DNA of 64,000 nt from Carettochelys insculpta (Eukaryota; Chordata; Testudines; Carettochelyidae), in the NCBI RefSeq assembly GCF_033958435.1, contig NC_134152.1, forward strand, positions 11,766,001-11,830,000, in the 5' to 3' direction. A model generated the notes under the pieces. The model saw only the letters and a list, made by a program, of their open reading frames with translations. It made no database searches and had not been told where the DNA came from. Below, in pieces: positions 1-61,830 of this stretch. The first letter of the stretch is position 1. Each line of letters begins with the position of its first letter. The position numbers were made by a program, and so were the translations under genes.

Positions 1-1259
1 GGCTGTGCCATCTGGGTGAGAGCAGGCCGCTGCAGACGGGGGCTGCTCCAGCCCAGCTCAACTATGATCCAAAATAAAGACTCAAAATTGAAATCATCCT
101 TATTTTGAAAATTACATTGTATAACTGTAAATTCTTAAAATTAATTAACCAAAAGGTATTATCTGAGAGGCTTTCTCCACCTTCATTTTCCCTTCAGAGC
201 ATTATTTCAAATACTCACACCTTCAAAATTTCCAATTTTCCACTTTAAGTAACAAATTACTTGTGCGCCAAATCTTCTGTGAAAACCCAGTGACAGAAGA
301 AGATGGAAGGAACAATGCCTAAAATATGTGGGTTCCTTTCAAAACTGGTGCAGATGACAGTGAAGCAAATAAAACAATAGATCTAACATTAAAATGCACG
401 AAGACCTTACTGCTGCAAAAAGGAAATGGCTGTTTTATTATTTGCGATATCTACTGAAACAGGCCAAGCTCCAAGACACTACTTTGTGCTCAATGACCTT
501 CAAGAGGCAGGATGTATTTTATGCTGTACTAGCCTATACTAACGTTACATCCAAGAAATACAGAATGCCAATTACTTTTGGATGGCACAAATTATTTTTG
601 AGTACAAACCCTGATACTGACTATCTAAAATACAAGTGTGCGCTCTGTAAGCATAGCCCTCACCAGTTAAAACAAACGTCAATTAAAAGGAGGTCAAGGC
701 AGGCTATTTAAACCACTTTTATCCACCTGAAACAGATAAACCAGAAGACAAAACTAATATAAAACGTGGGTTTACCTTGATTGGAAATAAAACATAATTA
801 AAACAACGCAACATACAATTACAAAAAGCAGAGAATCCCCCAACACACTCATTTAAAACCAGAAGCATGAAATTTTAAATGTTGAAAACTGAAAGAGGGG
901 GAACCCTCTATTGATTTAGCTCAAAACCAAGCATTCCTTCTGTTTTAACAACAGCCATAATCAATCTCTGAAAAAATTATAAAGGCCATCACATGTACAT
1001 AACCCCTACTAAATGTTTATTGGTATGTTTGATGAAAGTAAGAGGCTAAGAATGTTTTTGATTATGAATACAAGGAACACACCACAGCAACAATCTATTG
1101 AGAGCTTACCTTTAGAGACTCCAGATTTTACTTTACACCATTTATATCAGATTTGAGAATCCGGACCACATTTTTTTTTTTTTGAAAACAAGGCAGGCAG
1201 AGTCAAGTCTACTACAAAGACCCTACTACAGCTTTACAAACAAACTAGTAAAATATTTT
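1..1259. other. AT-rich flank downstream of USP7, no gene seen
   Basis: No coding region, RNA gene or clear repeat beyond short A/T runs. The GC-rich first 60 bases end in a motif (aactatgat and A/T tail) also seen near 25,950, so they may be the tail of an unrecognised interspersed repeat. Confidence 0.4.
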
Positions 1260-2816
1260 TTTCATTCATTTTATTGATACATGGCTCCCTCCTGGAATAC
1301 TTTTTTATTTCCTAAGCTAGAGTGTGACTAGTTAGAGGTAAAACACCAAGAAAAGAAACCAAAAAGAGTCCCCAAAAAAAAACCCAAAAAACTTCCCACA
1401 TCCCCAAACCAACCAAACCCAGGTTATATGGTGTCAATAGCGAAATTAAAGAAAAAAAATTCAGTATCACAGTACAGCCTGATTATAATAAAAACATTTC
1501 CCAAACTTCCAGGGAGAGCAGAAATCTTCTTCAACCTCCATGTCATCACTCATTGAAATAAAATTTTATAGAAAATTTTATTCAACATACAACATTTTCC
1601 AGCAAAAAAGGCAATATACAGGAAGAGTTGTTGTACACTGCGGCTACAGAAACAAAAAGTACTGGAAAAGAATGTAAAATTAGAAGTGTGAATTGCTGAT
1701 TCTATTTGTAATGCACCCAAAACTAGACACTCAGCTGGCATTAGCTCCAAAATAAAAGGAAGCAGTCTGGGGACTGAAATAAAACTACACACAATGAATA
1801 TCGACATCAGTGAAATTCACTTGCAGACTCACTCAACAAAATTAACCTCCAAGTGTTCAGTTGTACAGGGTCATTAAATATACAATTTCCTTCTCTCTCT
1901 CTCTTTTTTTTCTTTTCTCTTTTTTTACAAAGTCAACAGCTTACTAAACACTAGTGAGCATGCCCTCTGTGCTGAAAGGATATTTCTTGTGGTTTTCTCC
2001 CCAGCTCTACCCATTTCAATTAAATTAATTATATTTATAATCCTTTCACCTGCTTTTGCCAACTCTGAGTGTCATTCTGTTTGTCAAAAGGCAGCATAGT
2101 AAACCTTAACAGTATTTGTCAGTGTTTTTAAATTTAATAAAAATACCCAAATATCTTTTAGGACCCAGAGCATCCGCTTGGCAAAATGGGATGCAAGGTA
2201 TCAACTGAACAAAACAGGAACTAGTTTATTAAAAAAGGATCCTATGAAGCTGGAGGAGACAAAAATCCCGAATAAGTGCCAACAATGTACACAATGAAGT
2301 AGAGATTGCTATTTATTGATGATGTGAGTTTTTTTTTGCATTTACAAATGCACAAAAATGTCATTTAAAGTATAACTGAAGGAAATAAATCTGATGTGAG
2401 TCTAAACATAAGACTTACTAGCTGCAGTGATGAGGAATACCACACCAGGAAGGGCAGCCAGCCAGCTTATGCCACCTATAAATGTACTACAGACAAATAT
2501 TTTGCCAATGTCAACTGTTCTACTAAACTCTTCCCTCATTATGCTGACAATTGCCTTGCATTATGTTTACCATAAAATAACTCTCATTGGCATCCAAGCT
2601 TTATAAAAACACCTTCATTTTGCTCAAAAAGGGCAGTCAATAGATACAGAGAAGCCAAACTGAACAGCCTCAACCAAATAAAATTAACATCAGCAGCAAA
2701 TCTTCTTGCTGAAGACTTCAGATATAGTGCACGTGTACCAAAGTTCTACTGTTGTTAAAAAGGTGCACACACACACTGGTATTTGTCCCTTGCCTTGAAC
2801 AAACTGATTGGGTAAG
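1260..2816 (-). other. USP7: Probable USP7 3' untranslated region
   Basis: AT-rich sequence directly after the stop codon with no repeat signature. Poly(A)-signal hexamers AATAAA on the minus strand occur at about 2,312-2,317, 2,225-2,230 and 1,270-1,275. The lowest is my guess for the distal 3' end. The true end cannot be fixed without transcript data. Confidence 0.5.
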
Positions 2817-53422
<50,606 letters not shown>

Positions 53423-53512
53423 CTTATAAAACAAACAATATCGGTATATTATAAAAATGTAGAAATCCGGCATTTAAAATATTCTGATAATTCAATTTTA
53501 GAATAAGAGTTT

Positions 53513-55282
53513 AAATCAAGGTGGATAAAAATCAGTGTTTTTTTTTAAAATACTTTATTTAAATTTTTTTTGTTCTTTTAAAATCATAACACTATCTTTA
53601 AAAAATAACTTACAATTTAAATCTCATCACAAAGATGCTATATCTACATTATAATCTCATGAAAATGAAGTAAAGGCTCTAGTCTGTTCAGTCTAATTAC
53701 GAGCTCTTGCTTCTGAAAGTTCTGGGCTTTCAATTCCTGTTCTCAGAAGATTAAAGTAACGTGGAAAGACACAGGCTGGATAGAATTGTTTTTGTTTTTA
53801 TGCGGTGATACACCTGGACCAACCATGGCAGAGAACTTAGTAAAGACATTAGCTTAAAGACAGGTAGACAATATACGGCAAAGAATGGAGGCAGCACAGA
53901 AAGGAACAGTGGTGTGGACTGGAAAGAAAGAGGGAAGATGTTATGCAGCAGAGATGCAGCTTCCTGTATTTCCCCACACTTTTGCCACAGAACAACTGTT
54001 GTGCCTTCTGAGCACAAGAGAGACCCTATCTGGGAAGATTTTGACGTAATTTGTTCCTTAGGTAAGAAAAGAAAAATGTGTCACATGTAAGGAGTTCAAG
54101 AAGAAAATACAGGACCTAGTGGCAAGACTGAAACATCATAAGAAAAACTGCTTATTGGGAGAAAATGATTTGGATGAAAATGTGGTTAACTTTCAAGATC
54201 AATGTGGATCAACTGGTTAGTAATTTAAATTAAATTTGCAATGCATCATTCTTCAAGACTCTCTATGCCTTTCAGTATAAGTGCAATTTAACAACAGAAT
54301 CCCCAAGCTCTTTGCTATGTTGGATGCTGATAGAAAACAAAATGTTTAGCTTAGCTAATCCTTGTGGATTGTTTAATTAGTTAACTAGGTTGAGAACCTA
54401 TCACTCAAGAATACTGTACAGAAAGATGCAGGAAGAAAAATCTAGAGTTGCCAGTTGCCACCATGGGAAATTTTATTTCATATTACGTGCCCCTAGTTTT
54501 GGTACATCATGGCCACATACCATAATGTTGATCCTGTAAGTGTATTGCCTATTTTACATCAGCATACCTCAGCTTTTCCAAGGGAACCCCCTTCTCTACT
54601 TGTTTTCTCAAAAAACTGAAGTGCCAGTGATTTCAATGACGCTTACTCCAAAATTAAATACATTTTAACTGCAGTCAAGCTTAGCTTTTTAGGAAACTTT
54701 GAATCAGACTCGCATCCTTGCTGGAAAAAATGTAAATGACAACTGAACAAAAGGTGACAAAAACTGAGAAGAATGACCATTCAAAATCATTTTTCAAGTT
54801 TCTTTCAGGACCTCTTTTAAGCATAAAAGATAGACTACCTACAACACTTCCGAGTCATCTGTTGGCACATTTAGCAGCAGTGCTGCAACTAAACACATTT
54901 CAGACAACAAAGTATCAGTAGCAGGAAAAAGATTTCAATCCTCCAGTAAAATTATCATGGATGGCTTTGCAGTAAGGAATAACAAATACAAACAAGATAT
55001 TGCAGATGAAAAGATTGCTCAATTTACTTATGTTGCCAATTTTTACTTCTCTCATTATTAACAATAAATCTCTTCGTCAACATGATAGTATGCTTATGAC
55101 CAGGCTACAGTCTATCTGGTAGAGCAGATACTGGGGGGAAGCTTCCTAGATACAGTGTATGAGAAGGATACTGAACAGTGTGTAAGAAATACTGAGGGGA
55201 AATTTGACAATTCAGTCCTTGCTGGGTGGAGCCATGTACACAACAATATAGTAATATTTGCCTGTGTGACAAAAGAAGAGGG
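53513..55282 (+). mobile_element. hAT-like DNA transposon fossil, 5' part
   Basis: Starts with a subterminal motif (taaatcaaggtggataaaaa) that recurs inverted near 59,815-59,840 (atgatttaaatcacctt), so the two may be the ends of one element. The interior codes on the plus strand for hAT transposase pieces. Its continuation is cut at about 55,282 by a DIRS insertion. Confidence 0.6.
54015..55282 (+). pseudogene. hAT transposase remnant with BED zinc finger
   Basis: 54,015-54,220 reads KRDPIWEDFDV, then after a one-base shift KCVTCKEF...LVARLKHHKKNC, a BED finger (CxxC, HxxxxC). 54,890-55,045 reads KIIMDGFAVRNN and DEKIAQFTYVANFYF, the start of the transposase core. 55,095-55,163 has GYSLSGRADTGGKLPRYSV, the conserved PxR block. 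55,212-55,282 has VLAGWSHVHNNIVIFACVTK, the GWSxxHN motif at the DDE region. Stops and shifts throughout; it ends where the DIRS begins. Confidence 0.75.
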
Positions 55283-56221
55283 AGATACTCACCTTGTGCA
55301 GTAACAACGGTTCTTTGAGATGTGCTAGACCCTGGGTGCCAGCGTGTCCTTGTGCCAGCACTCAGAGATTCCTGTATAGCTGTGGTTTCCTGCACCACGA
55401 ATGCGCAGTAGTGCCTCTTCATGCTATCTAGCACATTTGGTATGAGGCCCTCCATTCCTTGCCTACCCTAGCAAATAGAGCAGGACACTCCAAAGCGGAG
55501 GAAGAAGGGTGGAAAGTGGAGCACCCACGGGGACAAACATGTCAAAGAACCATTGTTACTGCACCAGGTGAGTAACTTCTTCAAATAGTGTCCCTGTGGG
55601 TGCTCCACTCTGGGTGACTATAAAGAACAAGTCACACTTTGGAGGTGGGTTTGGAACCCAGTAATGACGACAGTTGACAGAACTGCTTGACCGACTTGAA
55701 TGGAAGAAGCAATGGAAGATGAAAGAGCATAGTGCTGTGCAAATGTGTTGCTGGAAGACCACGTCGCGGCCTTTATGTCTGTACGGGGCACATTCTTGAG
55801 GCAGGCAGTAGTGGAAGACGCAGACCTGGAAGCTCTTTTCCATGGAATCTCTTTTTGGTGAAGTGCGTGGCATGTGTGAATACAGACGGAGATCCACTTG
55901 GACAGTTGTTAAGATGAATTGGACAGGCCCTTGGATCGCTCCACAAATGACAGGAAGAACCTAGGAGACCTGCGCCAAGCCTTCATGTGATCGATGTAGA
56001 AGGCCAATGCCCAACAAATGTCCAGTGTGTCACACCGCAAGTGCAGCGTCAGAGTGTGGCTTCAGGAAGAATGCAGTTAAGTGGATAGGTTCATTGATAT
56101 GAAAATGGAGAGGGAACCTTAGGAAGAAACTTAGAATGAGGAACACTGTATAAGGAGGTTCAGCCATAACAGTGGCAAGCTCCTCAACCCTTCTGACTGA
56201 CATGATGGCAACTAAAAAAAT
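55283..56221 (-). mobile_element. DIRS copy A, 3' part (host of a nested DIRS)
   Basis: Right terminal repeat from about 55,283 (actcaccttgtgcagtaaca, acggttctttgagatgtg), ICR at 55,518-55,620, then the recombinase C-terminal third. The sequence is homologous to copy 1 up to the catalytic-Arg region (minus strand at 56,170-56,216: SVRRVEEL) and is interrupted at 56,221 by another DIRS right end. Confidence 0.75.
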
Positions 56222-56622
56222 AGAAGTTACTTACCTGGGTTGTAATGATGGTTCTTCAAGATGTGTCCCCATCAGGTGTCGGGCTGGCCCCAGTGTGCTG
56301 CAGACTGGAGATTTGCAAAGCATTTACTGTTCAGATTGCGCATGCACAGGAGCGTGCCGGGCCCTTCTATTCACATGCGCAATCTGGTCTGAGACAGTTC
56401 CTCAAAGCCACCTTGAAATACAAATCTGAAAGACATTAGAACAAACTCTGAAGCAGGGAGGAACGACAGGTAGTGGAGCACCCACAGAGACACATCTCGA
56501 AGAATCATTGTTACTATCCAGGTGAGTAACTTCTCTTTCTTCTTTGAGTGGTCCCCGTGGGTGCTCCACATCAGGCAAGTACATAGCAGGGCCCCGCAGA
56601 AACATGGAGGAGGGTACCGGAG

Positions 56623-57480
56623 CTAAATGTCATTTGCCACAGGAAGTACAACTGTTGAAAGAAGCGTGTCTTTAGCAATTTGGCAATGCATGGCATAGTG
56701 CTTGGCAAATGTACCGTAGGACGACCATATCACTGCTCGGGAAATGTCCTTTAAGGAAATGCCTTTGAAGGAAGCTGTGGATGCTGCCATTGCCCTAGCA
56801 GAGTGAGCTTTAGGTGGGACAGGGTAATGCTGTCTTTCGGAAAGAATAACACAATTATACATGAGGTGATAATGTTTGAAAGTCTCAGCAATGACAGCAC
56901 TTCGCGTTTAGATCTCTATGCAAGGGACGGTAATCGTTTGTTTTTTTACAAAGGGCTTTGTTCTTCCTAGGTGAAACACCAAAGCTCTTCTCACATCCAG
57001 GGAATGAAGTCTTGTCTCCCTACTGGAAGTATGTGGTCTTGGGTCAAAAGATGGAAGTCTGATCGGCTCCTTCAAGTGGAACTCGGATGAGACATTTGGG
57101 AGAAGGCAGGGTGCAACACAAGTATCACTTCCTTCTCGTTGAATATTGTATATAGAGGAGTAGCCATCAAGGCAGCCAGCTTGCTAACTTGATGAGCGGA
57201 TGTGATAGCCAGAAGCAACACCGTTTTTAAGGTGAGAAGATATAATGGAGTAGTCACTAAAGGTTTGAACAGTGGCCTAGATATGGTATCTAGAACTAAG
57301 TCTAGACAGCAAGGCAGTGATATAAGTTTGCAAGAGGGATACAGGTTGGCAAGACTTTTTAGAAAACACGCTGTGATGTGTGAATACCAATGTCCCTTCT
57401 GTCTCAGGTCTAAAAGCCAAGATGTCCATTAAGTGTACCTTTAGAGATGGTAATACATCAGATGGTAAGGCAACAGTAAC
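56623..57480 (-). pseudogene. DIRS copy B tyrosine recombinase, mutated
   Basis: Contains the HSARAMAAS block (HxxR kept) and WSSYGTFAKHY (Tyr kept). The Arg motif reads ITSAHQVSKL where the young copies read ITSACRVSEL, so the first catalytic Arg is lost. Frame breaks lie between 56,862 and 57,072. Only part of the N-terminal domain (LKVHLMDILAFRPE) remains. Confidence 0.75.
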
Positions 57481-57484
57481 CATT

Positions 57485-57660
57485 GCCAAGATGGAAGCAA
57501 TACTAATCATCTTGAAGCGCTACTTGCGTAGGTAATGATTTGATGCCCCTAGGTCCAGAAGGGGTCCCCATCCACCTGTCTTCTTCTCCGGAAGGAAACG
57601 GCGGGAATAGAATCCCTTCCCTCGGAATTCATGAGGTACCTGCTAAACTGCTCCAGTTAT
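57485..57660 (-). pseudogene. DIRS copy B RT N-terminal stub
   Basis: Encodes blocks like EKKTGGWGPLLDLGASNHYL and MISIASILAMVTVALP, matching RT positions before motif A of copy 1. Palm motifs are deleted. Confidence 0.65.
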
Positions 57661-57699
57661 AATGAGGTGGTTGACCTCTTGCCTCAATAGTGTCTCGTG

Positions 57700-59366
57700 A
57701 GAGGGGTCCCTGAGGAGGGGCAGGGTGGTGGGAGTAGCGGGCAAAATGGCTTGGAATGGAATGGCATGACCTGCTGAAATTATTTCCAGTAACCACTTGT
57801 CCATGGTGATTTTGGACCACTGGTGGTAAAAGGGGTGAAGCTGATGGTGGAAAAAAATGTTGGGTTGGTGGTTCACACCGGACAGCGAAGATGGTGACAC
57901 AGACCTCAACGGAGTAGTCCAAGTTGCTGCCTTGGAGTTTGCATGGATGGATTACGCTGCTGCCAGTTATGTCTTCTGGATGGCCTACGAGGTTGTCGAG
58001 ATTGATCATAACCCCTCTGCTTGTAGGGCTGTCACAGATACGGGTTGTTGCATTGCCTCTGATATGGATAGTATATTTTTCTTTTGTAAAGCAGGGTATA
58101 CTTGCCTAGGGTTCTGAGTGTTGTTCGAGAGTCTTTGCTCAAATGTACAACAGCGTCCATAGTTTCGGTGAACAATTTGCTCTTATCAAATAGCAGGTCT
58201 TCAACCTTAGTCTGTAACTCCTAAGGTACCCCCCAAAGTTTGCAGCCAGGATACTTGCCTCATGACCACAGCTGTTGCCATGAAACATGCAGCAATATGA
58301 GCGACATCCAAGGCTATTTGTACTCCTGTCCAAGACGCTGCATAACCGTCTTGAACAATCCCCTTGAGGACAGGCTTCTTAGAATCTTATAAGTAGTCCA
58401 TGAGTGTTATTAACTTCATTTTGTTATCAAAATTATGATTAGACAAGTATGCTGCAAAATTCACCACGCACAACAGTAAAGCATAAACCTTTCTCCTGAA
58501 CAAATTCAGCCTTTTAGCACTTTTGTAAGAGACAGCGGATTTATAATGTGGTACTTTGGATCTGTGCTGGGATGATTTTACTACCAGCAAGTTCGGTAGG
58601 GTATGGTTAAAAAGGAATGCCATACCCTTGGTGGTACAAAGTACTTTTTATCCGACCTCTTATTATTGGCCAGAATGGAAGTGGGAATCTGCCAAATGTA
58701 GTTTAATGCCTCTGTTATTGCATCATCCAATGGAACTGCAATCTTGGATGATGTTGGGGGTCCCAAGTTCTTTAAAAGTTTATGCTGCTTCTCCAGGATT
58801 TTAGCAATTTGAATATCTTGACCTTGAGCCGCTCTTTTAAATAGCTCCTGCAATTGTCTCAAGTTGTCCGGAGGGTAAGATGCACCCGGGATAACCAATC
58901 CATCAGGGGATGAAGAGGAGACTTTGTGTGGTAGGTTTCCGTTTGTTCCTCTACTTCCCCTGGTTGGTCTTCCATCAGTTTCAATAGGATGGCAATTTTG
59001 GATTGGGCTTGTGGTGGAGATGGCTGTGAAAGTGATGGTGGAGGGGTAGCTGAGCACCTATACTTCTATCTTGACTTGGGAGAGATATCTCTAGACCTGC
59101 TGCATTAGCAGTATCGCTGATGATGGTTCCTGTATTAGTGAGTATGGGAACAGCAGCATAGATCAGCGTGCGGGGATGAAGAGTGAGAAACAGAATACCT
59201 CCTGTGTCCATGGTGGTGATGGGAATAAAGTAGGTAAGAAAGTCTTGAGGACAGCGGAGGCGAGGGGGACCTGTGATAGGTATGGCTGTGAGCACGATGT
59301 GGTTGCTCCAAAAAGGGTGGTCTTAGGCATGGCGAAGGAAGAGACAGAGAACACTGAAATGTTCAT
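57700..59366 (-). pseudogene. DIRS copy B Gag, decayed
   Basis: 58,387-58,623 has RLNLFRRKVYALLL and MKLITLMDYL. 58,581-59,057 has DNLRQLQELFKRAAQGQDIQ, AKILEKQHKLLKNLGPPTSS and DKKYFVPPR, closely matching the Gag of copy 1. 58,290-58,360 keeps the QIALDVAHIAA segment. Several frameshifts. Confidence 0.75.
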
Positions 59367-59559
59367 GGCACTGGGAGTGGGGGGTGGAGGCGAGGAAACT
59401 GTTGCAACTGCAAATGCTCAACATTTACCTAATATTTTAAGAAGTTTAATTTAATAAAATATAAGCGCTGTTGTACCTAAGTGTGTGATTTAGTTCTTCC
59501 CATTCCTAAATGTACTGCCACTACATCTGCGGCTTGACAGAGGTAATGAGTATTGTGTA

Positions 59560-59850
59560 CCATTTCCTGAAATACTTCAATAATCTGGAGTGGGTCTTAC
59601 CCACAAAGGCTCATTACCTAATAAACTTCTTAGTCTTTAAGGTGCTACAGGACTGCTTGTTATTTGTTACAGAAATCAAGTTATCTAAAAAATATAACAC
59701 AAAGTATGCCCTCATACATGTCATAAAATGCTGTACTGAGTTGTAAATGAACATATTTTAAGTGATGAGATTTGCACTAGTGTTTCAAGAAATATGAAGT
59801 ATCAGGTGGAAATCTGATTTCAATCAATGATTTAAATCACCTTAATTTAA
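59560..59850 (+). repeat. Penelope-like 3' end and inverted hAT end
   Basis: 59,578-59,668 (ggagtgggtcttacccacaa, ggctcattacctaataa, ggtgctacaggactgctt) matches the PLE 3' terminus at 4,595-4,655. 59,806-59,850 (caatgatttaaatcaccttaa) is the inverted partner of the motif at 53,513. Confidence 0.55.
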
Positions 59851-60190
59851 ATAAACTATCCCTGGTATAAATACATAGTCAGATAAAGGATCTGAAACTG
59901 GCATCTTCAATAATTCCACTTTCAAGACCAGACAGACCCGAAAAATGTTCCAGTTTTGTTTAACAAACAAACAAACAAAACCCCACAAACAAAACACTCC
60001 ATCAGGTGTTCCACTCAAGTGTCTTTTACAAAAGTAAATGTCTGGTGTTTGTCTTAAATTATCAGCGCTCTTGTCACTTAATAGCTACATATTACTCTAC
60101 TTTCTCTTGATTTAAAATTGGTTAGCATTTGGACACAGAGAACAGTTGCAAAAAAATAAACGAGAATTAATTAAGTGTTCTTTGAAAAAA
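59851..60190. other. Short unique-looking spacer before the last DIRS
   Basis: AT-rich with a (caaa)n stretch at 59,965-59,995; ends in an A-run abutting the DIRS right repeat. Confidence 0.35.
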
Positions 60191-60460
60191 AAAGAGAAGT
60201 TACTCACCGTAGTAACGATGGTTCTTTGAGATGTGTCCCCGTGGGTGCTCCACAATAGGTGTCGGGCTCGCCCCGGCGCCGCAAATCAGAAACTTTCCAG
60301 CAGTTTCTCCCAGACCGCGCATGCGCCGGCGCACGCCGCTCCCTTGCGTGTCCCTGGCCACGTGCGCAATCCGGTCCCCGCCAGTTCCTTGACCAACCGC
60401 CTTGGATGCTCCTGAAAAACACTAAACAGAGATCCGAAGCGGGGAGGATGGGCGGGTGGT

Positions 60461-60560
60461 GGAGCACCCACAGGGACACATCTCGAAGAACCATCGCTAC
60501 TACGGTGAGTAACTTCTCTTTCTTCTACAAGTGTCCCCGTGGGTGCCCCACAATAGGTGA
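60461..60560 (-). repeat. DIRS internal complementary region, second young copy
   Basis: 60,461-60,518 (ggagcacccacagggacaca through gagtaacttctct) pairs with the right end at 60,191-60,250. The following tcttctacaagtgtccccgtg stretch corresponds to the left-end half in the copy at 27.5 kb. Confidence 0.88.
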
Positions 60561-60600
60561 CTACCCAGCAGTAACCCAAGTAAGGAGGTGGGTAATCAGT

Positions 60601-61830
60601 TTATGTGCAGCTTGCCCCTGAAAGGACTGCAGTTGACAGACGGGTATCCTCTTCGAACACCCGGTGCAGAGCATAATGCTTGGCGAAGGTGTCATAGGAT
60701 GACCAGGTCGCTGTTCTACAGATGTCTTTTAACGCGATGCCCTTGAAAAAAGGCTGTTGATGCCGCCACCGCCCTGGTGGAGTGAGCCCTAGGCAGGGCC
60801 AGCAAAGGAGTCTTTCGAAGTTCATAGCACATTTTTATACAGGACACAATGTGCTTCGAGATTCTCTGTGAAGAGAGGCCTTCCCCTTTTGACCTGGGAG
60901 CGAGAGAAACCAGAAGCCTGTCCGTTTTCTGGAAGGACTTAGTTCTGTCTATGTAGAAGGCCAACGCCCTCCTCATGTCCAGGAGATGTAGGTGTGCCTC
61001 CTTGCCGGAGCTGGGAGGCTTCGGGTAAAACAAGGGTAAAACTAGTGGTTCATTAAGGTGTAACTCTGAAGAAACTTTTGGAACAAAGGCCGGGTGCAGC
61101 CGTAAGGTTACCGCCTCCTTTGAGAATACTGTGCAGGGCAGCGTTGCCATAACTGCTGAGAGCTCGCTCACCCTGCAAGCTGACGTGATTGCAAGGAGGA
61201 AGGTTGTTTTTATTGTAAGGAGACGTAGGGGAACTGTGGCTAAGGGTTCAAAAGGTGGGCCCGTTAGCACGCTGAGCACCAGGTCCAAGTTCCACGATGG
61301 TGGAAGTGGTTTCTGAGGGGGGTACAGGTTTACCAGCCCTTTGAGGAACCTGGTAACGATAGGATGGGCAAATACCGTGGGCCCCTCCTCTTCATGCTGA
61401 AAAGCAGATATAGCGACGAGGTGGACCTTTAGCGAGGATAGGGAAAGCCCGCCCCTCTTGAGGTCCAGTAAGTATTCTAGTATTACAGGTATAGGAACAT
61501 CAAGGGGAGCTAATGGCTTGGCAGAACACCATGCAGTGAATCGAGTCCATTTCTGCTTGTAGGTCTTCCTGGTGGAGGTCCTTCGGCTACTCTCCAGGAC
61601 TTGCTGTACTCCCTCCGTACATGGGATCTCTAGGGAGCTGAGCCATGGATTAGCCATGCTTGTAGGTGCAGGCCTTGAGAGTGTGGGTGCACTATGGACC
61701 CCTGGGCCTGAGTGAGTAGGTCTGGCGCCACCAGAAGGGGGAGCGGTGGGCAGTCCGACATGCGCAGAAGCAAGGGGAACCATTGCTGTCGATCCCACAT
61801 TGAGACTACTAGAATCATGCGGGCTCTCTG
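60601..61830 (-). pseudogene. DIRS tyrosine recombinase, one frameshift (second young copy)
   Basis: Reads STRKTYKQKWTRFTAWCSAK, LLAITSACRVSEL and HSTRAVAAS in one frame, then shifts at an A6 run near 60,744-60,749 where the copy at 27.7 kb has A5. It resumes with GIALKDICRTATWSSYDTF, carrying the Tyr. All catalytic residues are present; only the single extra base separates HxxR from Tyr. Confidence 0.85.

Larger units (their letters stand above)
56222..59420 (-). mobile_element. DIRS copy B, nested in copy A, internally deleted
   Basis: A second right terminal repeat starts at 56,222 (agaagttacttacctggg). The ICR is at 56,475-56,580. Recombinase pieces run 56,623-57,480, a junction near 57,480 goes straight to the RT N-terminus, and Gag follows to about 59,366. 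Relative to copy 1 about 1.7 kb (RT palm to recombinase N-terminus) is missing. No left terminal repeat is recognisable at the 59.4 kb end. Confidence 0.75.
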
